A DNA stretch of 64,000 bases from JAUZOB01 sp963692465 (GCA_963692465.1 OY829943.1:124001-188000); one strand, 5' to 3'; positions 46,925 to 55,783 are shown, counted from the stretch's first letter. The notes: generated by a model not told the origin, from the sequence alone. Translations and numbers: made by a program.

Positions 46925-48274
46925 TTAATCAATTGCAGTATAAGCATTCTCACCATGCATCGTTTCGTCAAGTCCGACAGACTCCTGTTTTGTTGTTGCT
47001 CTTATTCCAACAGTCTTTTCAACAATTTTAAAGAGAATAAACGTAACAACTCCGGAATAGACCATCGTAACCAGAACGGAAAACAACTGGATCAGAAACT
47101 GCTTCGGGTTACCGAAAAAAGCGCCACTACAAGCCGGCTGAATTGCCGGTGTAGCCAATAATCCCGTTGCAAGAGCACCCAAAATACCACCGATTCCATG
47201 AACACCAAAAGCATCCAGCGAATCATCATAGCCAAGTTTGGGTTTTACTACCGCAACCATATAGAAACAAACCAATGATACTGCAACACCTATAATCAAT
47301 GCTCCCGAGACATCAACAAATCCCGAAGCAGGAGTTATGGCAACCAATCCGGCTACAGCACCGGTACAAATTCCTACAACCGTCGGCTTCTTTCCAATAA
47401 TCCAGTCAAGCAATGCCCATGTAAAAGCAGCAGCAGCGGCAGCTATATGAGTAACCATAAATGCATTGGCAGACAAACCATCAGCCGCGAGAGCACTTCC
47501 CGCATTGAAACCGAACCATCCAAACCACAGTAAAGCTGCACCTATCACGACAAACGGAATATTATGAGGTGGAATTGCATGATTCCGATAATCTTTCCGC
47601 TTGCCGAGCATGATTGCTGTAACAATTGCCGCAATACCAGCATTGATATGCACAACAGTTCCACCTGCAAAATCGAGAGTTCCCAATTTGAGAAGCCAGC
47701 CATCTGTACTCCACACCCAGTGTGCAACCGGATTATAAACGAAGAGAGACCACAAAATAATAAAAAGTAAAAATCCTTTAAACTTAATTCGTTCAGCAAA
47801 TGCACCAATAATTAAAGCAGGTGTAATGACGGCAAACATACACTGGAACATTACAAATAAAAGGTGTGGAATCCGGGCTGTTGGCTGTGAAATAAAATAC
47901 GGACTGACATCTGTTATTTTTATTCCTTTCAGGAAAAACCAGTCGCAACCTCCGATATAAGGAGCAAGAAATCCCTTGGATGAACCAAAAGCAAGACTAT
48001 ATCCGCAAACAACCCATTCAATACTTACAGCAGCCGTAATAATAAAACACTGCATTAAAATATTTAATACATTCTTTCGTCGAACCAATCCTCCATAAAA
48101 CAGAGCCAATCCGGGAATTGTCATTAACATCACCAAAGCGGTAGCAACCAATATCCAGGCTGTATTACCAAAATCTATCCTCGGAGCAGCAGCCGCAACG
48201 GCTGAGGTTCCCTGTGCACTCGCGGTAAATACCAATACTGAAAAACAAAATATTGTTGTCAAAAACTTTTTCAT
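46925..48274 (-). CDS. amt: Ammonium transporter (Amt/MEP/Rh family)
   Basis: Conducts ammonium/ammonia across the inner membrane. The ATG at 48274 (MKKFLTTIFCFSV) is chosen over the TTG at 48301. It leaves a signal-peptide-like start ending TASAQ and then 11 TM helices (about 449 aa). Key sites are visible: TIPGLALFYGGLVR, GGTVVHINAGIAA and GVHGIGGILGALATG (the pore twin histidines), and FGWFGFNAGSAL. The C-terminal tail is short. P-II genes lie on both sides, matching the usual AmtB gating partnership. Confidence 0.96.
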   Translation of the reverse strand: MKKFLTTIFCFSVLVFTASAQGTSAVAAAAPRIDFGNTAWILVATALVMLMTIPGLALFYGGLVRRKNVLNILMQCFIITAAVSIEWVVCGYSLAFGSSKGFLAPYIGGCDWFFLKGIKITDVSPYFISQPTARIPHLLFVMFQCMFAVITPALIIGAFAERIKFKGFLLFIILWSLFVYNPVAHWVWSTDGWLLKLGTLDFAGGTVVHINAGIAAIVTAIMLGKRKDYRNHAIPPHNIPFVVIGAALLWFGWFGFNAGSALAADGLSANAFMVTHIAAAAAAFTWALLDWIIGKKPTVVGICTGAVAGLVAITPASGFVDVSGALIIGVAVSLVCFYMVAVVKPKLGYDDSLDAFGVHGIGGILGALATGLLATPAIQPACSGAFFGNPKQFLIQLFSVLVTMVYSGVVTFILFKIVEKTVGIRATTKQESVGLDETMHGENAYTAID

Positions 48275-48315
48275 CCACTCTATATTTTTACAATTCAACA
48301 AGATTTTTATCCACT

Positions 48316-48666
48316 CTATATATTTTTAAGAAACAAGGCCTCAGGACCAGTCTCTCCGGTTCTGATACGATAAGTCTCTTCAACCTCCGAAACGAAAATT
48401 TTGCCATCACCCATTTCACCAGTTCTGGCGGCTTTAATAATAGCCTGCACCGTTCGCTCCATATTCTGATCACGAACAACAACTGAAAGCATTCTGCGCT
48501 GGATGTAACTCGATTCAAAAATCTGCCCTCTTACAATCAGTCCCTCTTTTTCCTGCCCGGCTCCGGTTATATCCCAATATGAAAACCATTCAATATCGGC
48601 AGCATGCAATGCATCCTTCACTTCCTCAAATTTTGATTTTCGGATAATTGCCTCAATTTTCTTCAT
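48316..48666 (-). CDS. P-II family nitrogen regulator, copy B
   Basis: A 116-aa P-II protein 41 nt upstream of amt in the same orientation, the classical glnK-amtB order. It shares MKKIEAIIRKSKFEEVKDAL and GEMGDGKIFV with copy A. Its T-loop is GAGQEKEGLIVRGQIFESSY: Phe50 replaces the uridylylated Tyr, and Glu39 replaces Gln39. It is likely the primary Amt regulator. It follows the porin-like gene by 20 nt, so porin, P-II and amt form one transcription unit. Confidence 0.93.
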   Translation of the reverse strand: MKKIEAIIRKSKFEEVKDALHAADIEWFSYWDITGAGQEKEGLIVRGQIFESSYIQRRMLSVVVRDQNMERTVQAIIKAARTGEMGDGKIFVSEVEETYRIRTGETGPEALFLKNI

Positions 48667-48686
48667 ATCTGTAATTTCCTATTTAA

Positions 48687-49409
48687 TTAAAATGTGATGC
48701 CAAAAACTAAATAAACATCCTCCTGCTGAGGATTTACGCCAAGTGTCACCTTTAACGGCAATGAAAAAGACTCGGTCATTTTCAACTTTCGGGTAGCAGC
48801 CACACCAACATTGACCACTGCAAAACCTCCTAATTTTCCATATCCGTCGCCATAATAACCATCCGCCGGAGTCATTCCTGCAAAAATATTCAGGTCTGCC
48901 CCAACAGGATATCTTACCTCGACATAGGTTGAATAAGCATTCTTTGATGGATTGGTTGCTTTCTTATCCGAGCCATAAAACATGGTATTTAAATCAATCG
49001 AGAGAGGGAATGCACTATTTCCCTGGTAACTGAAATTTCCTTCCAATATGTGATCTGTAGAACCCTTTCTGTAATTAAAGTAACGTTTTGAAAAGAGCCA
49101 ATTATAATCCGTTAGTCCCAGTTTAAAATTTCCATAAGAATAAGAGGTATAAAAATCGACCTCTTTGTAACTTCCTGTAAAATCAGAAGATCCCCAAGCT
49201 CCTAGTTCAAAACTCCCCTTTTTAAAGGATAAATTTGGTTGAATACTTGGTGAACTCGTCGCTTTTACTCCTCTCCAGACATAACTACTCATCATATCCG
49301 CCGTAATGCTTATCGGCGATTTAGCTAAAGAGTCCGCATTGCACGGGGTGATGCAATAAGAACCCGATGCCAGCATTGTCATTCCGAATGATGCTAAAAG
49401 TCTTTTCAT
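48687..49409 (-). CDS. TorF/Gcw_chp-type putative outer-membrane porin
   Basis: A 240-aa exported beta-barrel protein (signal peptide residues 1-20). It starts ISITADMMSSYVWRGVKATSSPSIQPNLSF, the typical opening of the PF09694 (Gcw_chp/TorF) family, and continues with SFELGAWGSSDF and short strands up to EDVYLVFGITF, a C-terminal outer-membrane strand. Members often sit beside amt and P-II genes, as here. A role in letting ammonium or other small solutes through the outer membrane is inferred from that linkage. First gene of the nitrogen operon. Confidence 0.8.
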   Translation of the reverse strand: MKRLLASFGMTMLASGSYCITPCNADSLAKSPISITADMMSSYVWRGVKATSSPSIQPNLSFKKGSFELGAWGSSDFTGSYKEVDFYTSYSYGNFKLGLTDYNWLFSKRYFNYRKGSTDHILEGNFSYQGNSAFPLSIDLNTMFYGSDKKATNPSKNAYSTYVEVRYPVGADLNIFAGMTPADGYYGDGYGKLGGFAVVNVGVAATRKLKMTESFSLPLKVTLGVNPQQEDVYLVFGITF

Positions 49410-49511
49410 CGTTTAGTTTTAAAATGGTGAAACATGTTAGTTATTTATGGGGTAAAAAAATTAAAGTTTCATCAATTTATTCAACGCCCCCCATCCTCAA
49501 AGGGTACACAA

Positions 49512-49519
49512 CAAATATA
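49512..49519 (-). promoter_or_regulatory. -7 box for the porin-P-II-amt operon
   Basis: TATATTTG on the minus strand, about 100 nt before the porin ATG. A TTTG lies 15 nt further upstream, shorter than the usual spacing. Confidence 0.5.
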
Positions 49520-49768
49520 TCTGTAATATTTATACAAACACATATATTTTTAAGGGGTTATTTGATTATTTACTTATTTTTTAACAAACGACTCAATGTT
49601 ACATTTTATTCATAACATATCGAATTTCATAACACTGTGTCTATTTTACACCCATATAGCTATTATATGTATAAAAAAACGCATTATTTTAAGTCATCCA
49701 ATCACATCTACAGTGGAATTGTATTTTTAAAAACAGGATTACACTACGATAAAAAATGGGGGGGTACA

Positions 49769-49796
49769 AAAAATGCTGCTATAAAGCAGCATTTTT
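49769..49796. terminator. Bidirectional terminator 1 of a tandem pair
   Basis: Perfect 12-bp arms AAAAATGCTGCT and AGCAGCATTTTT around ATAA. It does not directly follow an annotated gene on either strand. Confidence 0.75.
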
Positions 49797-49859
49797 AAAC
49801 TTTTTAAACAAAAGTTTCTGAAACAAAAATCCGGTCGCGCACCAAGGTCTATAAAAACA

Positions 49860-49892
49860 AAAAATGCAATACTACCAAGTATTGCATTTTTT
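49860..49892. terminator. Bidirectional terminator 2 of a tandem pair
   Basis: Perfect arms AAAATGCAATACT and AGTATTGCATTTT around ACCA, with poly-A/poly-T flanks. It lies 67 nt past the end of the HD-domain gene on the minus strand. Confidence 0.8.
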
Positions 49893-49959
49893 GTTTCCCA
49901 GATAAATATATTAGAAAAATTATCTCAAAATATTAGAAAGAGAACTGCGCCATAAAAAG

Positions 49960-50745
49960 CTACATTAACTTATTCTCGATATGAATCTTTATCTGACGAT
50001 ACAATGACAAGACATTGTCATTCTTAGGTAACGTCTCAAAAATCTTCTGTACATATTGATTCTGACTTATCATCTGGTAGCTCTTTCTGAAATGCAAATC
50101 ATAAGCCCATGACATAAGCATGAGTTTAAAGTCTGCCTGAGTTTTCAGATCCTCCTTATTAGCCGGCAAATGAGCATGAAGCCTTTTTATCACCTTTTCG
50201 CTTATATCGTTTTTGTCTGGCAAATCCAAAACAATAGAATCATTCTTTGCATTGTTTTTCACCTTCACATATTCCGACACAATACGAAGCACATCCAGTT
50301 TGTCTGCGTCCCGGATCAGGTAGCAGAAACGCGAAGTATTCTCTTCTTCTTTAAGCGGCAAATCAAGGCGATTATGACAACTAATTGCTTTCAGTACAAT
50401 ATCCTTACTCCGTTCATCAAAATTATCCAACAAATTGTTTTCATTAATAATACGAACCGACCACTCAGCATGATTTTCCGATTCGTCATCATCAAAAGTC
50501 TGATACTTTGCAAATTGAGGAAAGCGACCAATGTCATGAAGAAGTGCTATAGATTCAGCTAAAAACAAATCTTCTTCTGAAAGAGGAATACTGCGTCCGA
50601 TAGCCTTAATGTTCTCAACAACCTTTTCTGTATGAATTCGTTTTAATTCGATGTTTTTTGCAACATTAGCATCACTCTGATCAAACGACTTCAGGTAATC
50701 ATTAAAAAAAGTACGAAGTTGAGATAAATTTTCAGCAGTTATCAT
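49960..50745 (-). CDS. HD-domain phosphohydrolase
   Basis: A 261-aa cytoplasmic protein with an HD metal-dependent phosphohydrolase domain: conserved first His region RIHTEKVVENI, the HD pair in LLHDIGRFPQF (about 75-85), NHAEWSVRIIN, and AISCHNRLDLP, then DADKLDVLRIV with the last Asp. The substrate (nucleotide or signalling nucleotide) is unknown. Monocistronic; its -7 box lies 24 nt before the ATG and it ends at terminator 49860. Confidence 0.85.
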   Translation of the reverse strand: MITAENLSQLRTFFNDYLKSFDQSDANVAKNIELKRIHTEKVVENIKAIGRSIPLSEEDLFLAESIALLHDIGRFPQFAKYQTFDDDESENHAEWSVRIINENNLLDNFDERSKDIVLKAISCHNRLDLPLKEEENTSRFCYLIRDADKLDVLRIVSEYVKVKNNAKNDSIVLDLPDKNDISEKVIKRLHAHLPANKEDLKTQADFKLMLMSWAYDLHFRKSYQMISQNQYVQKIFETLPKNDNVLSLYRQIKIHIENKLM

Positions 50746-50768
50746 ATAACAAGATGATTAATTCAGTA

Positions 50769-50776
50769 CAAAAGTA
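50769..50776 (-). promoter_or_regulatory. -7 box of the HD-domain gene
   Basis: TACTTTTG on the minus strand, 23 nt upstream of the ATG at 50745. Confidence 0.5.
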
Positions 50777-50981
50777 GCTATTTTTAATTATTTCCGTTCT
50801 CTCTTTCCCTTTATTATTTTATCACTTTTTTCTATTTACGCTAACCTTTTCTCTGACCTTTTTACTTTTCCTCAAAACTCTTTTTATTCCTTTTTCTGTC
50901 AGCTTTAATCTATTAGGAGAAACAAAGAGCTTTTTATCAGCATTCATGCGGTACGGGTATGAAATTTTTGAAAGATAAAAG

Positions 50982-51011
50982 TTGTAGTCGCTGTAAAACT
51001 TTTTATCTTTG
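50982..51011 (+). promoter_or_regulatory. Promoter of tRNA-Arg
   Basis: TTG at 50982-50984, 19 nt spacer, then TATCTTTG at 51004-51011: a full Bacteroidota -33/-7 pair. The tRNA begins 16 nt after the -7 box. Confidence 0.7.
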
Positions 51012-51026
51012 CCAACAATAACCAAG

Positions 51027-51098
51027 GGTCCCATAGTTAAATGGATAGAATGAGAGATTCCGGTTCTCTTGATGGGGGTTCGAATCTCCCTGGGATCA
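51027..51098 (+). tRNA. tRNA-Arg (anticodon CCG)
   Basis: A 72-nt cloverleaf. Acceptor GGTCCCA pairs with TGGGATC (one G-U). The anticodon stem AGAGA/TCTCT encloses TTCCGGT, giving anticodon CCG (codon CGG, arginine). The T arm is GGGGG-TTCGAAT-CTCCC with one G-U. The 3' CCA is not encoded. It has its own promoter and terminator. No duplicate of its 3' end was noticed in the window, so it does not mark an integrated element here. Confidence 0.92.
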
Positions 51099-51099
51099 C

Positions 51100-51128
51100 A
51101 ATAAAGCGCTGTTTTTCAGCGCTTTATT
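51100..51128. terminator. tRNA-Arg terminator
   Basis: Perfect arms AATAAAGCGCTG and CAGCGCTTTATT around TTTTT, directly after the tRNA. Confidence 0.75.
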
Positions 51129-51221
51129 TATTTAAGAATAAACCAGTGGGGGAACTTTATAAAGAACAGCCACCAACTTTTTAACCTCAATTCGTTCAAA
51201 AAATCACAGTCCGATATTTGA

Positions 51222-51254
51222 TAAAAAAAAGAGAGACACATCTCTGTATCTCTC
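51222..51254 (-). terminator. Orphan minus-strand terminator
   Basis: On the minus strand GAGAGA-TACA and TGTG-TCTCTC form a stem, followed by eight T. No annotated minus-strand gene ends here. Confidence 0.5.
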
Positions 51255-51490
51255 CTACGCTTAATGCTTTAATGGTTTTTACTTTCATGAAGTATTTGAT
51301 CAGCATAACATTATATACTCATCACAAAAAGCGACACGATAAAATTACACACATTATTCGTATGCACAAACAGAATGGGGCAAAATAGATTCAAGAATTA
51401 CATTTTTCCATCAACAGATGGAACCAACACACAACATTGTGACTATTTTAAACAAAAGTAACCATTGTAACCTACCGAACGATTCTGCGT

Positions 51491-51498
51491 TATCTTTG
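51491..51498 (+). promoter_or_regulatory. -7 box of the TPR-rarA-kdsA operon
   Basis: TATCTTTG, 61 nt before the TPR gene ATG; a TTG lies 23 nt upstream. Confidence 0.5.
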
Positions 51499-51559
51499 TT
51501 TCAATACTCCCCGAAAATGCTATTTTTGTCAAGGTTAATACAATTTATCCGGCACATTT

Positions 51560-53572
51560 ATGAAGAAGTTACTCTTATTTGGAGCCCTCCTTTTAATGCT
51601 TTGCACGACAGGAAAAGGACAGATAAATACAGAACAATTCTCCTATATCGCCCGAACCCGCATCTATTTCGGGAACTTCACTGGGGCAATTGATTATCTG
51701 AATTTAGTAATTCGGGTCAGACCGAATCTTCCTGAACCCTATTTTCTAAGAGGTGTTGCCAAACAATTCCTTGAAGATTACCGCGGAGCTAAAATAGATT
51801 TGGATAAAGCGATTGAAATTAAACCTTTTTTCTCCGATGCCTACCTGCACCGAGCCATGGTCGAATACGAACTTAAAGAGTTCAAAAGCTCAATGGATGA
51901 TTATTCAAGAGCTATAGAACTAAACCCCGAAGATGACAACTTCTATAACAATCGAGGTGTAGCCAAAGCAGCGATGAAAGACACACTCGGAGCCATTGCG
52001 GATTACGATAAGGCTCTTCAAATTAATCCACAGAGCATTAATTCTCTACTAAACCGATCATCAATCAAACTATCACAAAAAGACTATAAGGGAACTATTG
52101 CCGACATTGATCAGGCTATTAAAGTAAAGCCTAATTTTGCAGGGGCTTACCTGGAACGAGGCATCGCTGAATTTGCCATGAATGATTATGCCAATGCTCT
52201 TTCCGATTATGACGAGTGTATCTATAATGATCCTGAAAACGCATTGGCCTACAACAACCGAGGTATTGTCAAACACAAACTCGGTGATTTCGAAGGAGCA
52301 ATCATGGACTATAATAAAACCTTAGAGCTTGACCCATCCATGGCTAATGCTTATATGAACAGGGGTATTGCTAAAGCGATTCTTCATCGCAAAGATTTCA
52401 TGAAGGATTTTCAGACAGCTGCCCGCCTTGATTCCCGCTACGCCCGGAATCCCTATCTTGTTCAGGCAAACCCCAGAGCTTTCCAACAATCTCAGATTCA
52501 ACAGCAACAACAGCAGAATCAAAACGCCCGCAAAGTAGGAAGTACAAAAGCTGCACCGGGAGGGACAGGAATGTCCGACTCCGATCAGAATAAAGCCACG
52601 GCACAAAACCAAACAAATAAAAGCCAGACTACTCAAAACGACAATCAATCAACTGAAAATAAGGATAAAGAAAAAGCATCCACAAAGAAACGTAAAAATA
52701 AAATCGTAACGGTTATCAACGGAGAAGAACCAATAACTCCATCGAAAGTAAAAGAGGATGAGGACAGCAAAAAAATTCAGAATAAAAATATAGAGATTAA
52801 GCTTCAACCTGTTTTCAACATAGCAATAGCCTTTCATCCTTCAGAACAAAATGAAAGGATGCAATATTACAGCCTGCAGGTTGAAAAGCTTAACGAAACA
52901 ACTCATTTTGACCCCTTCCTCGGAATCTCCAATAAAGATTTCAACGATAAAAAGTACGAAGATGAGTTTAATAACAACATTCGCTTCTTCTCTGCAAAGC
53001 TGAAAATAAACTCCAAGATCAGTAACAACTATTTGGGTCGGGCTATTTTTGAGTCTCTTACATCTAAATACAATGACGCGCTCAATGATTATAACAAAGC
53101 GATTGACCTGGACAGTCAAAATACTTTAGCTTATTTCGGAAGAGCCAACACTCAATCCAAAATGGTCGACATCATTCTTTCCCTACCCGATTTCAGCGAA
53201 CATCAACAAGAGGTGTTCACCCTTCACAAGGGAAGCGGACAGAAAAAATCAGGAATTCATGTTCAAAAACAAATTCACGATTACGATATGGTTCTTAAAG
53301 ACTACCAAAAGGTAATCGAATTAAATCCACATTTTGTTTTTGCCCTTTTCAACCGAGCTAATATTTACTGCAAAATAGCAGAATACGATAAAGCAGAAGC
53401 CGACTATAACCGGGTTATTGAACTAAACCCCGATTTTGCAGAAGCCTATTTTAATCGCGGATTGATCTATATCTATAAAGACGAAATAGAAAAAGCTGCA
53501 CTGAACCTGAGTAAAGCCGGAGAATTAGGTATCCCGGATGCATATAACGTTATAAAAAGATATTGTAATTAA
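51560..53572 (+). CDS. Exported tetratricopeptide-repeat (TPR) protein
   Basis: A 670-aa protein with a signal peptide (residues 1-20, ending GKGQ). About eight TPR units cover residues 25-290, each with A-Y/NRG...DYD-KAIELNP-type signatures. A low-complexity linker follows (about 300-400), with a Gln run then a Ser/Thr/Asn/Gln/Lys-rich stretch. A less regular middle region leads to three more TPRs at the C-terminus (about 500-655). It probably scaffolds a periplasmic or envelope complex. No catalytic domain was seen. rarA starts 2 nt after its stop. Confidence 0.88.
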   Translation: MKKLLLFGALLLMLCTTGKGQINTEQFSYIARTRIYFGNFTGAIDYLNLVIRVRPNLPEPYFLRGVAKQFLEDYRGAKIDLDKAIEIKPFFSDAYLHRAMVEYELKEFKSSMDDYSRAIELNPEDDNFYNNRGVAKAAMKDTLGAIADYDKALQINPQSINSLLNRSSIKLSQKDYKGTIADIDQAIKVKPNFAGAYLERGIAEFAMNDYANALSDYDECIYNDPENALAYNNRGIVKHKLGDFEGAIMDYNKTLELDPSMANAYMNRGIAKAILHRKDFMKDFQTAARLDSRYARNPYLVQANPRAFQQSQIQQQQQQNQNARKVGSTKAAPGGTGMSDSDQNKATAQNQTNKSQTTQNDNQSTENKDKEKASTKKRKNKIVTVINGEEPITPSKVKEDEDSKKIQNKNIEIKLQPVFNIAIAFHPSEQNERMQYYSLQVEKLNETTHFDPFLGISNKDFNDKKYEDEFNNNIRFFSAKLKINSKISNNYLGRAIFESLTSKYNDALNDYNKAIDLDSQNTLAYFGRANTQSKMVDIILSLPDFSEHQQEVFTLHKGSGQKKSGIHVQKQIHDYDMVLKDYQKVIELNPHFVFALFNRANIYCKIAEYDKAEADYNRVIELNPDFAEAYFNRGLIYIYKDEIEKAALNLSKAGELGIPDAYNVIKRYCN

Positions 53573-53574
53573 AA

Positions 53575-54852
53575 ATGGATCAGCCCCTGGCAGAACGGTT
53601 ACGCCCTAAAACGCTCAATCAATATATCGGACAGAGTCATCTTGTCGGAAAAGGTGCGGTATTGCGTAAAATGATAGAATCCGGCAACATCTCATCGCTA
53701 ATATTATGGGGACCACCAGGCGTTGGTAAAACAACACTGGCCAAAATCATTGCGAACACCCTTAAACGGCCGTTTTACATTCTCAGTGCTGTTAGTTCGG
53801 GGGTTAAAGACGTAAGAGAAGCTATAAACAAAGCACAGAACCAGGGATTCTTCAATCAGCATAACCCAATCCTTTTTATTGATGAAATACACCGTTTTAG
53901 TAAAGCTCAACAAGACTCTTTACTGGGGGCTGTCGAACAAGGAATTGTTACCCTGATCGGTGCAACAACTGAAAATCCATCTTTCGAAATTATTTCCCCA
54001 CTTCTTTCTCGCTGCCAGGTCTACGTACTCAAATCCCTTGAAAAAGAAGAGCTATTAACCCTTTTAAATTATGCACTTCAAAACGATAAAGAATTAAGCA
54101 AGAAGAAAATTGTCGTTAAAGAAAACGAAGCGCTACTTCGCTTTTCGGGGGGGGATGCCCGTAAATTGCTTAACATCCTTGAATTAGTTGTCAACGCATT
54201 AGACAACGAAGATGAAATCATCATCGACAACGATCAGGTAATCGCTCAACTTCAGCAAAACCCTGCGATGTATGATAAAGGTGGAGAAATGCACTACGAC
54301 ATCATCTCTGCTTTCATCAAAAGTATCAGAGGCAGCGATCCTGATGCCGCCGTATACTGGTTAGCCCGAATGCTCGAAGGAGGTGAAGACATTCTGTTCA
54401 TCGCAAGACGCATGCTCATTTTATCCTGCGAAGATGTCGGCCTTGCAAATCCCAATGCTCTGTTACTAGCCCAAAGCACTTTCAATGCAGTCCATCAGGT
54501 CGGAATGCCCGAAGCAAGAATTATTCTTTCCGAATGCGCAATCTATTTAGCAACCTCGCCAAAGAGCAATTCAGGTTACATGGCCATTAACGAGGCTATT
54601 GAATTAGTCAAACAAACTGGCAACCTTCCTGTACCCCTGCATTTACGGAATGCCCCCACAAAACTCATGAAAGAACTGGGATACGCTGAGAATTACAAAT
54701 ATGCACACTCGTACGAAGGAAATTTTGTCGAACAGCAATTTCTCCCCGACAAATTAAAAAACACAAGAATTTATAATCCACAAAAAAATCCTCAGGAATT
54801 AAAAATTCTTGAAAGACTTATAAAATGGTGGAAAAATCGTTTTACAAATTAA
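53575..54852 (+). CDS. rarA: Replication-associated recombination protein A (AAA+ ATPase)
   Basis: A 425-aa clamp-loader-like ATPase acting at stalled replication forks. It opens MDQPLAERLRPKTLNQYIGQSHLVG, then Walker A GPPGVGKTT (about 45-53), Walker B LFIDEIHRF, sensor 1 GATTENPSFE and arginine-finger region SRCQVY. The C-terminal tetramerisation part shows DAAVYWLARMLEGGED and SCEDVGLANP, the usual RarA/MgsA/WRNIP1 marks. It is coupled to the TPR gene upstream and to kdsA 11 nt downstream; the grouping has no obvious functional logic. Confidence 0.96.
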   Translation: MDQPLAERLRPKTLNQYIGQSHLVGKGAVLRKMIESGNISSLILWGPPGVGKTTLAKIIANTLKRPFYILSAVSSGVKDVREAINKAQNQGFFNQHNPILFIDEIHRFSKAQQDSLLGAVEQGIVTLIGATTENPSFEIISPLLSRCQVYVLKSLEKEELLTLLNYALQNDKELSKKKIVVKENEALLRFSGGDARKLLNILELVVNALDNEDEIIIDNDQVIAQLQQNPAMYDKGGEMHYDIISAFIKSIRGSDPDAAVYWLARMLEGGEDILFIARRMLILSCEDVGLANPNALLLAQSTFNAVHQVGMPEARIILSECAIYLATSPKSNSGYMAINEAIELVKQTGNLPVPLHLRNAPTKLMKELGYAENYKYAHSYEGNFVEQQFLPDKLKNTRIYNPQKNPQELKILERLIKWWKNRFTN

Positions 54853-54863
54853 AACAACAACTC

Positions 54864-55679
54864 ATGTATAACATTCCTCGCATTAAAAACATTAACAGCA
54901 ATAATTTTTTCCTCCTGGCAGGCCCTTGTGTCATCGAAGGGGAAGAAATGGCATTGCATATCGCTGAAGAAATCATAAAAATCACAGATCGGTTAAAAAT
55001 TCCTTTCATTTTCAAAGGGTCATACCGGAAAGCGAATCGATCAAGGCTGGACTCTTTTACTGGAATTGGGGATGAAAAAGCCTTAAAGATACTCCGTAAA
55101 GTGTCCGAGACATTCGACATTCCAACAGTAACCGATATTCATGAGGCTCACGAAGCTGCCATGGCAGCCGAATATGTAGACGTGCTTCAAATACCGGCCT
55201 TTCTGTGTCGCCAAACCGATCTGCTGGTTGCAGCTGCCCAAACAGGCAAAGTCGTCAACATTAAAAAGGGGCAGTTTCTTTCGGCTGAAGCAATGAAGTA
55301 TGCAGTCAATAAGGTAAGAGACGCCGGCAATAATCTGGTAATGCTTACCGAACGGGGAACGACGTTCGGCTATCAGGACTTAGTTGTTGATTATCGGGGA
55401 ATTCCTGAAATGAAAAAGAATAACTGTCCCGTCATCATGGATATTACCCATTCTCTTCAACAGCCCAACCAAGCTTCCGGAGTAACCGGAGGGAAACCTG
55501 AACTTATTGAAACAATTGCAAGAGCGGCTATTGCAGTCGGCGCGGACGGAATCTTCATCGAGACTCACCCTGATCCAAGCATTGCCAAATCAGATGGAGC
55601 CAACATGCTTCGTCTTGATAAACTTGAATCATTGCTCAGTCACCTGTCCGTAATTCGGCAATCCATCCAAACATTCTAA
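54864..55679 (+). CDS. kdsA: 3-deoxy-8-phosphooctulonate (KDO-8-P) synthase
   Basis: Condenses PEP with arabinose 5-phosphate to make KDO-8-P for lipopolysaccharide. The ATG at 54864 (MYNIPRIKN) is chosen since the longer frame runs back into rarA. At 271 aa it has LLAGPCVIEGEE, IFKGSYRKANRSRLDSF, VTDIHE, IPAFLCRQTDLL, NIKKGQFLSAEAM and FIETHPDP. No Cys at the metal position was checked, so metal dependence is not assigned. Last gene of the TPR-rarA-kdsA operon. Confidence 0.96.
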   Translation: MYNIPRIKNINSNNFFLLAGPCVIEGEEMALHIAEEIIKITDRLKIPFIFKGSYRKANRSRLDSFTGIGDEKALKILRKVSETFDIPTVTDIHEAHEAAMAAEYVDVLQIPAFLCRQTDLLVAAAQTGKVVNIKKGQFLSAEAMKYAVNKVRDAGNNLVMLTERGTTFGYQDLVVDYRGIPEMKKNNCPVIMDITHSLQQPNQASGVTGGKPELIETIARAAIAVGADGIFIETHPDPSIAKSDGANMLRLDKLESLLSHLSVIRQSIQTF

Positions 55680-55709
55680 AGATCATTTATCAGATCAGAA
55701 TAAAATATA

Positions 55710-55738
55710 AAAGAGGCTGGTATAAAACCAGCCTCTTT
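55710..55738. terminator. Terminator after kdsA
   Basis: Perfect 12-bp arms AAAGAGGCTGGT and ACCAGCCTCTTT with a 5-nt loop; shared with the convergent PLP gene. Confidence 0.88.
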
Positions 55739-55783
55739 TATATAAATGGGCTATAAGTTCTTCCGAAATCAGAAGAATAAATT

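Larger units (their letters stand above)
49410..49959. other. Intergenic region with promoter and twin terminators
   Basis: 550 nt between two minus-strand genes. The left part holds the nitrogen-operon promoter (49512). The right part holds two strong hairpins (49769 and 49860). No coding frame was recognised between about 49530 and 49768, a stretch of AT-rich DNA that could encode a small RNA. Confidence 0.5.
51099..51559. other. Intergenic region after tRNA-Arg
   Basis: 461 nt up to the TPR gene. It holds the tRNA terminator, an orphan minus-strand terminator (51222-51254), a short broken minus-strand reading frame (51128-51306) and the TPR promoter box (51491). No confident gene was seen. 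Confidence 0.5.

Noticed and set aside
50822..51034. 70-codon minus-strand frame next to tRNA-Arg
   Set aside because: It overlaps the tRNA 5' end and covers the tRNA promoter; the sequence is Lys-rich, AT-driven and matches no known family.
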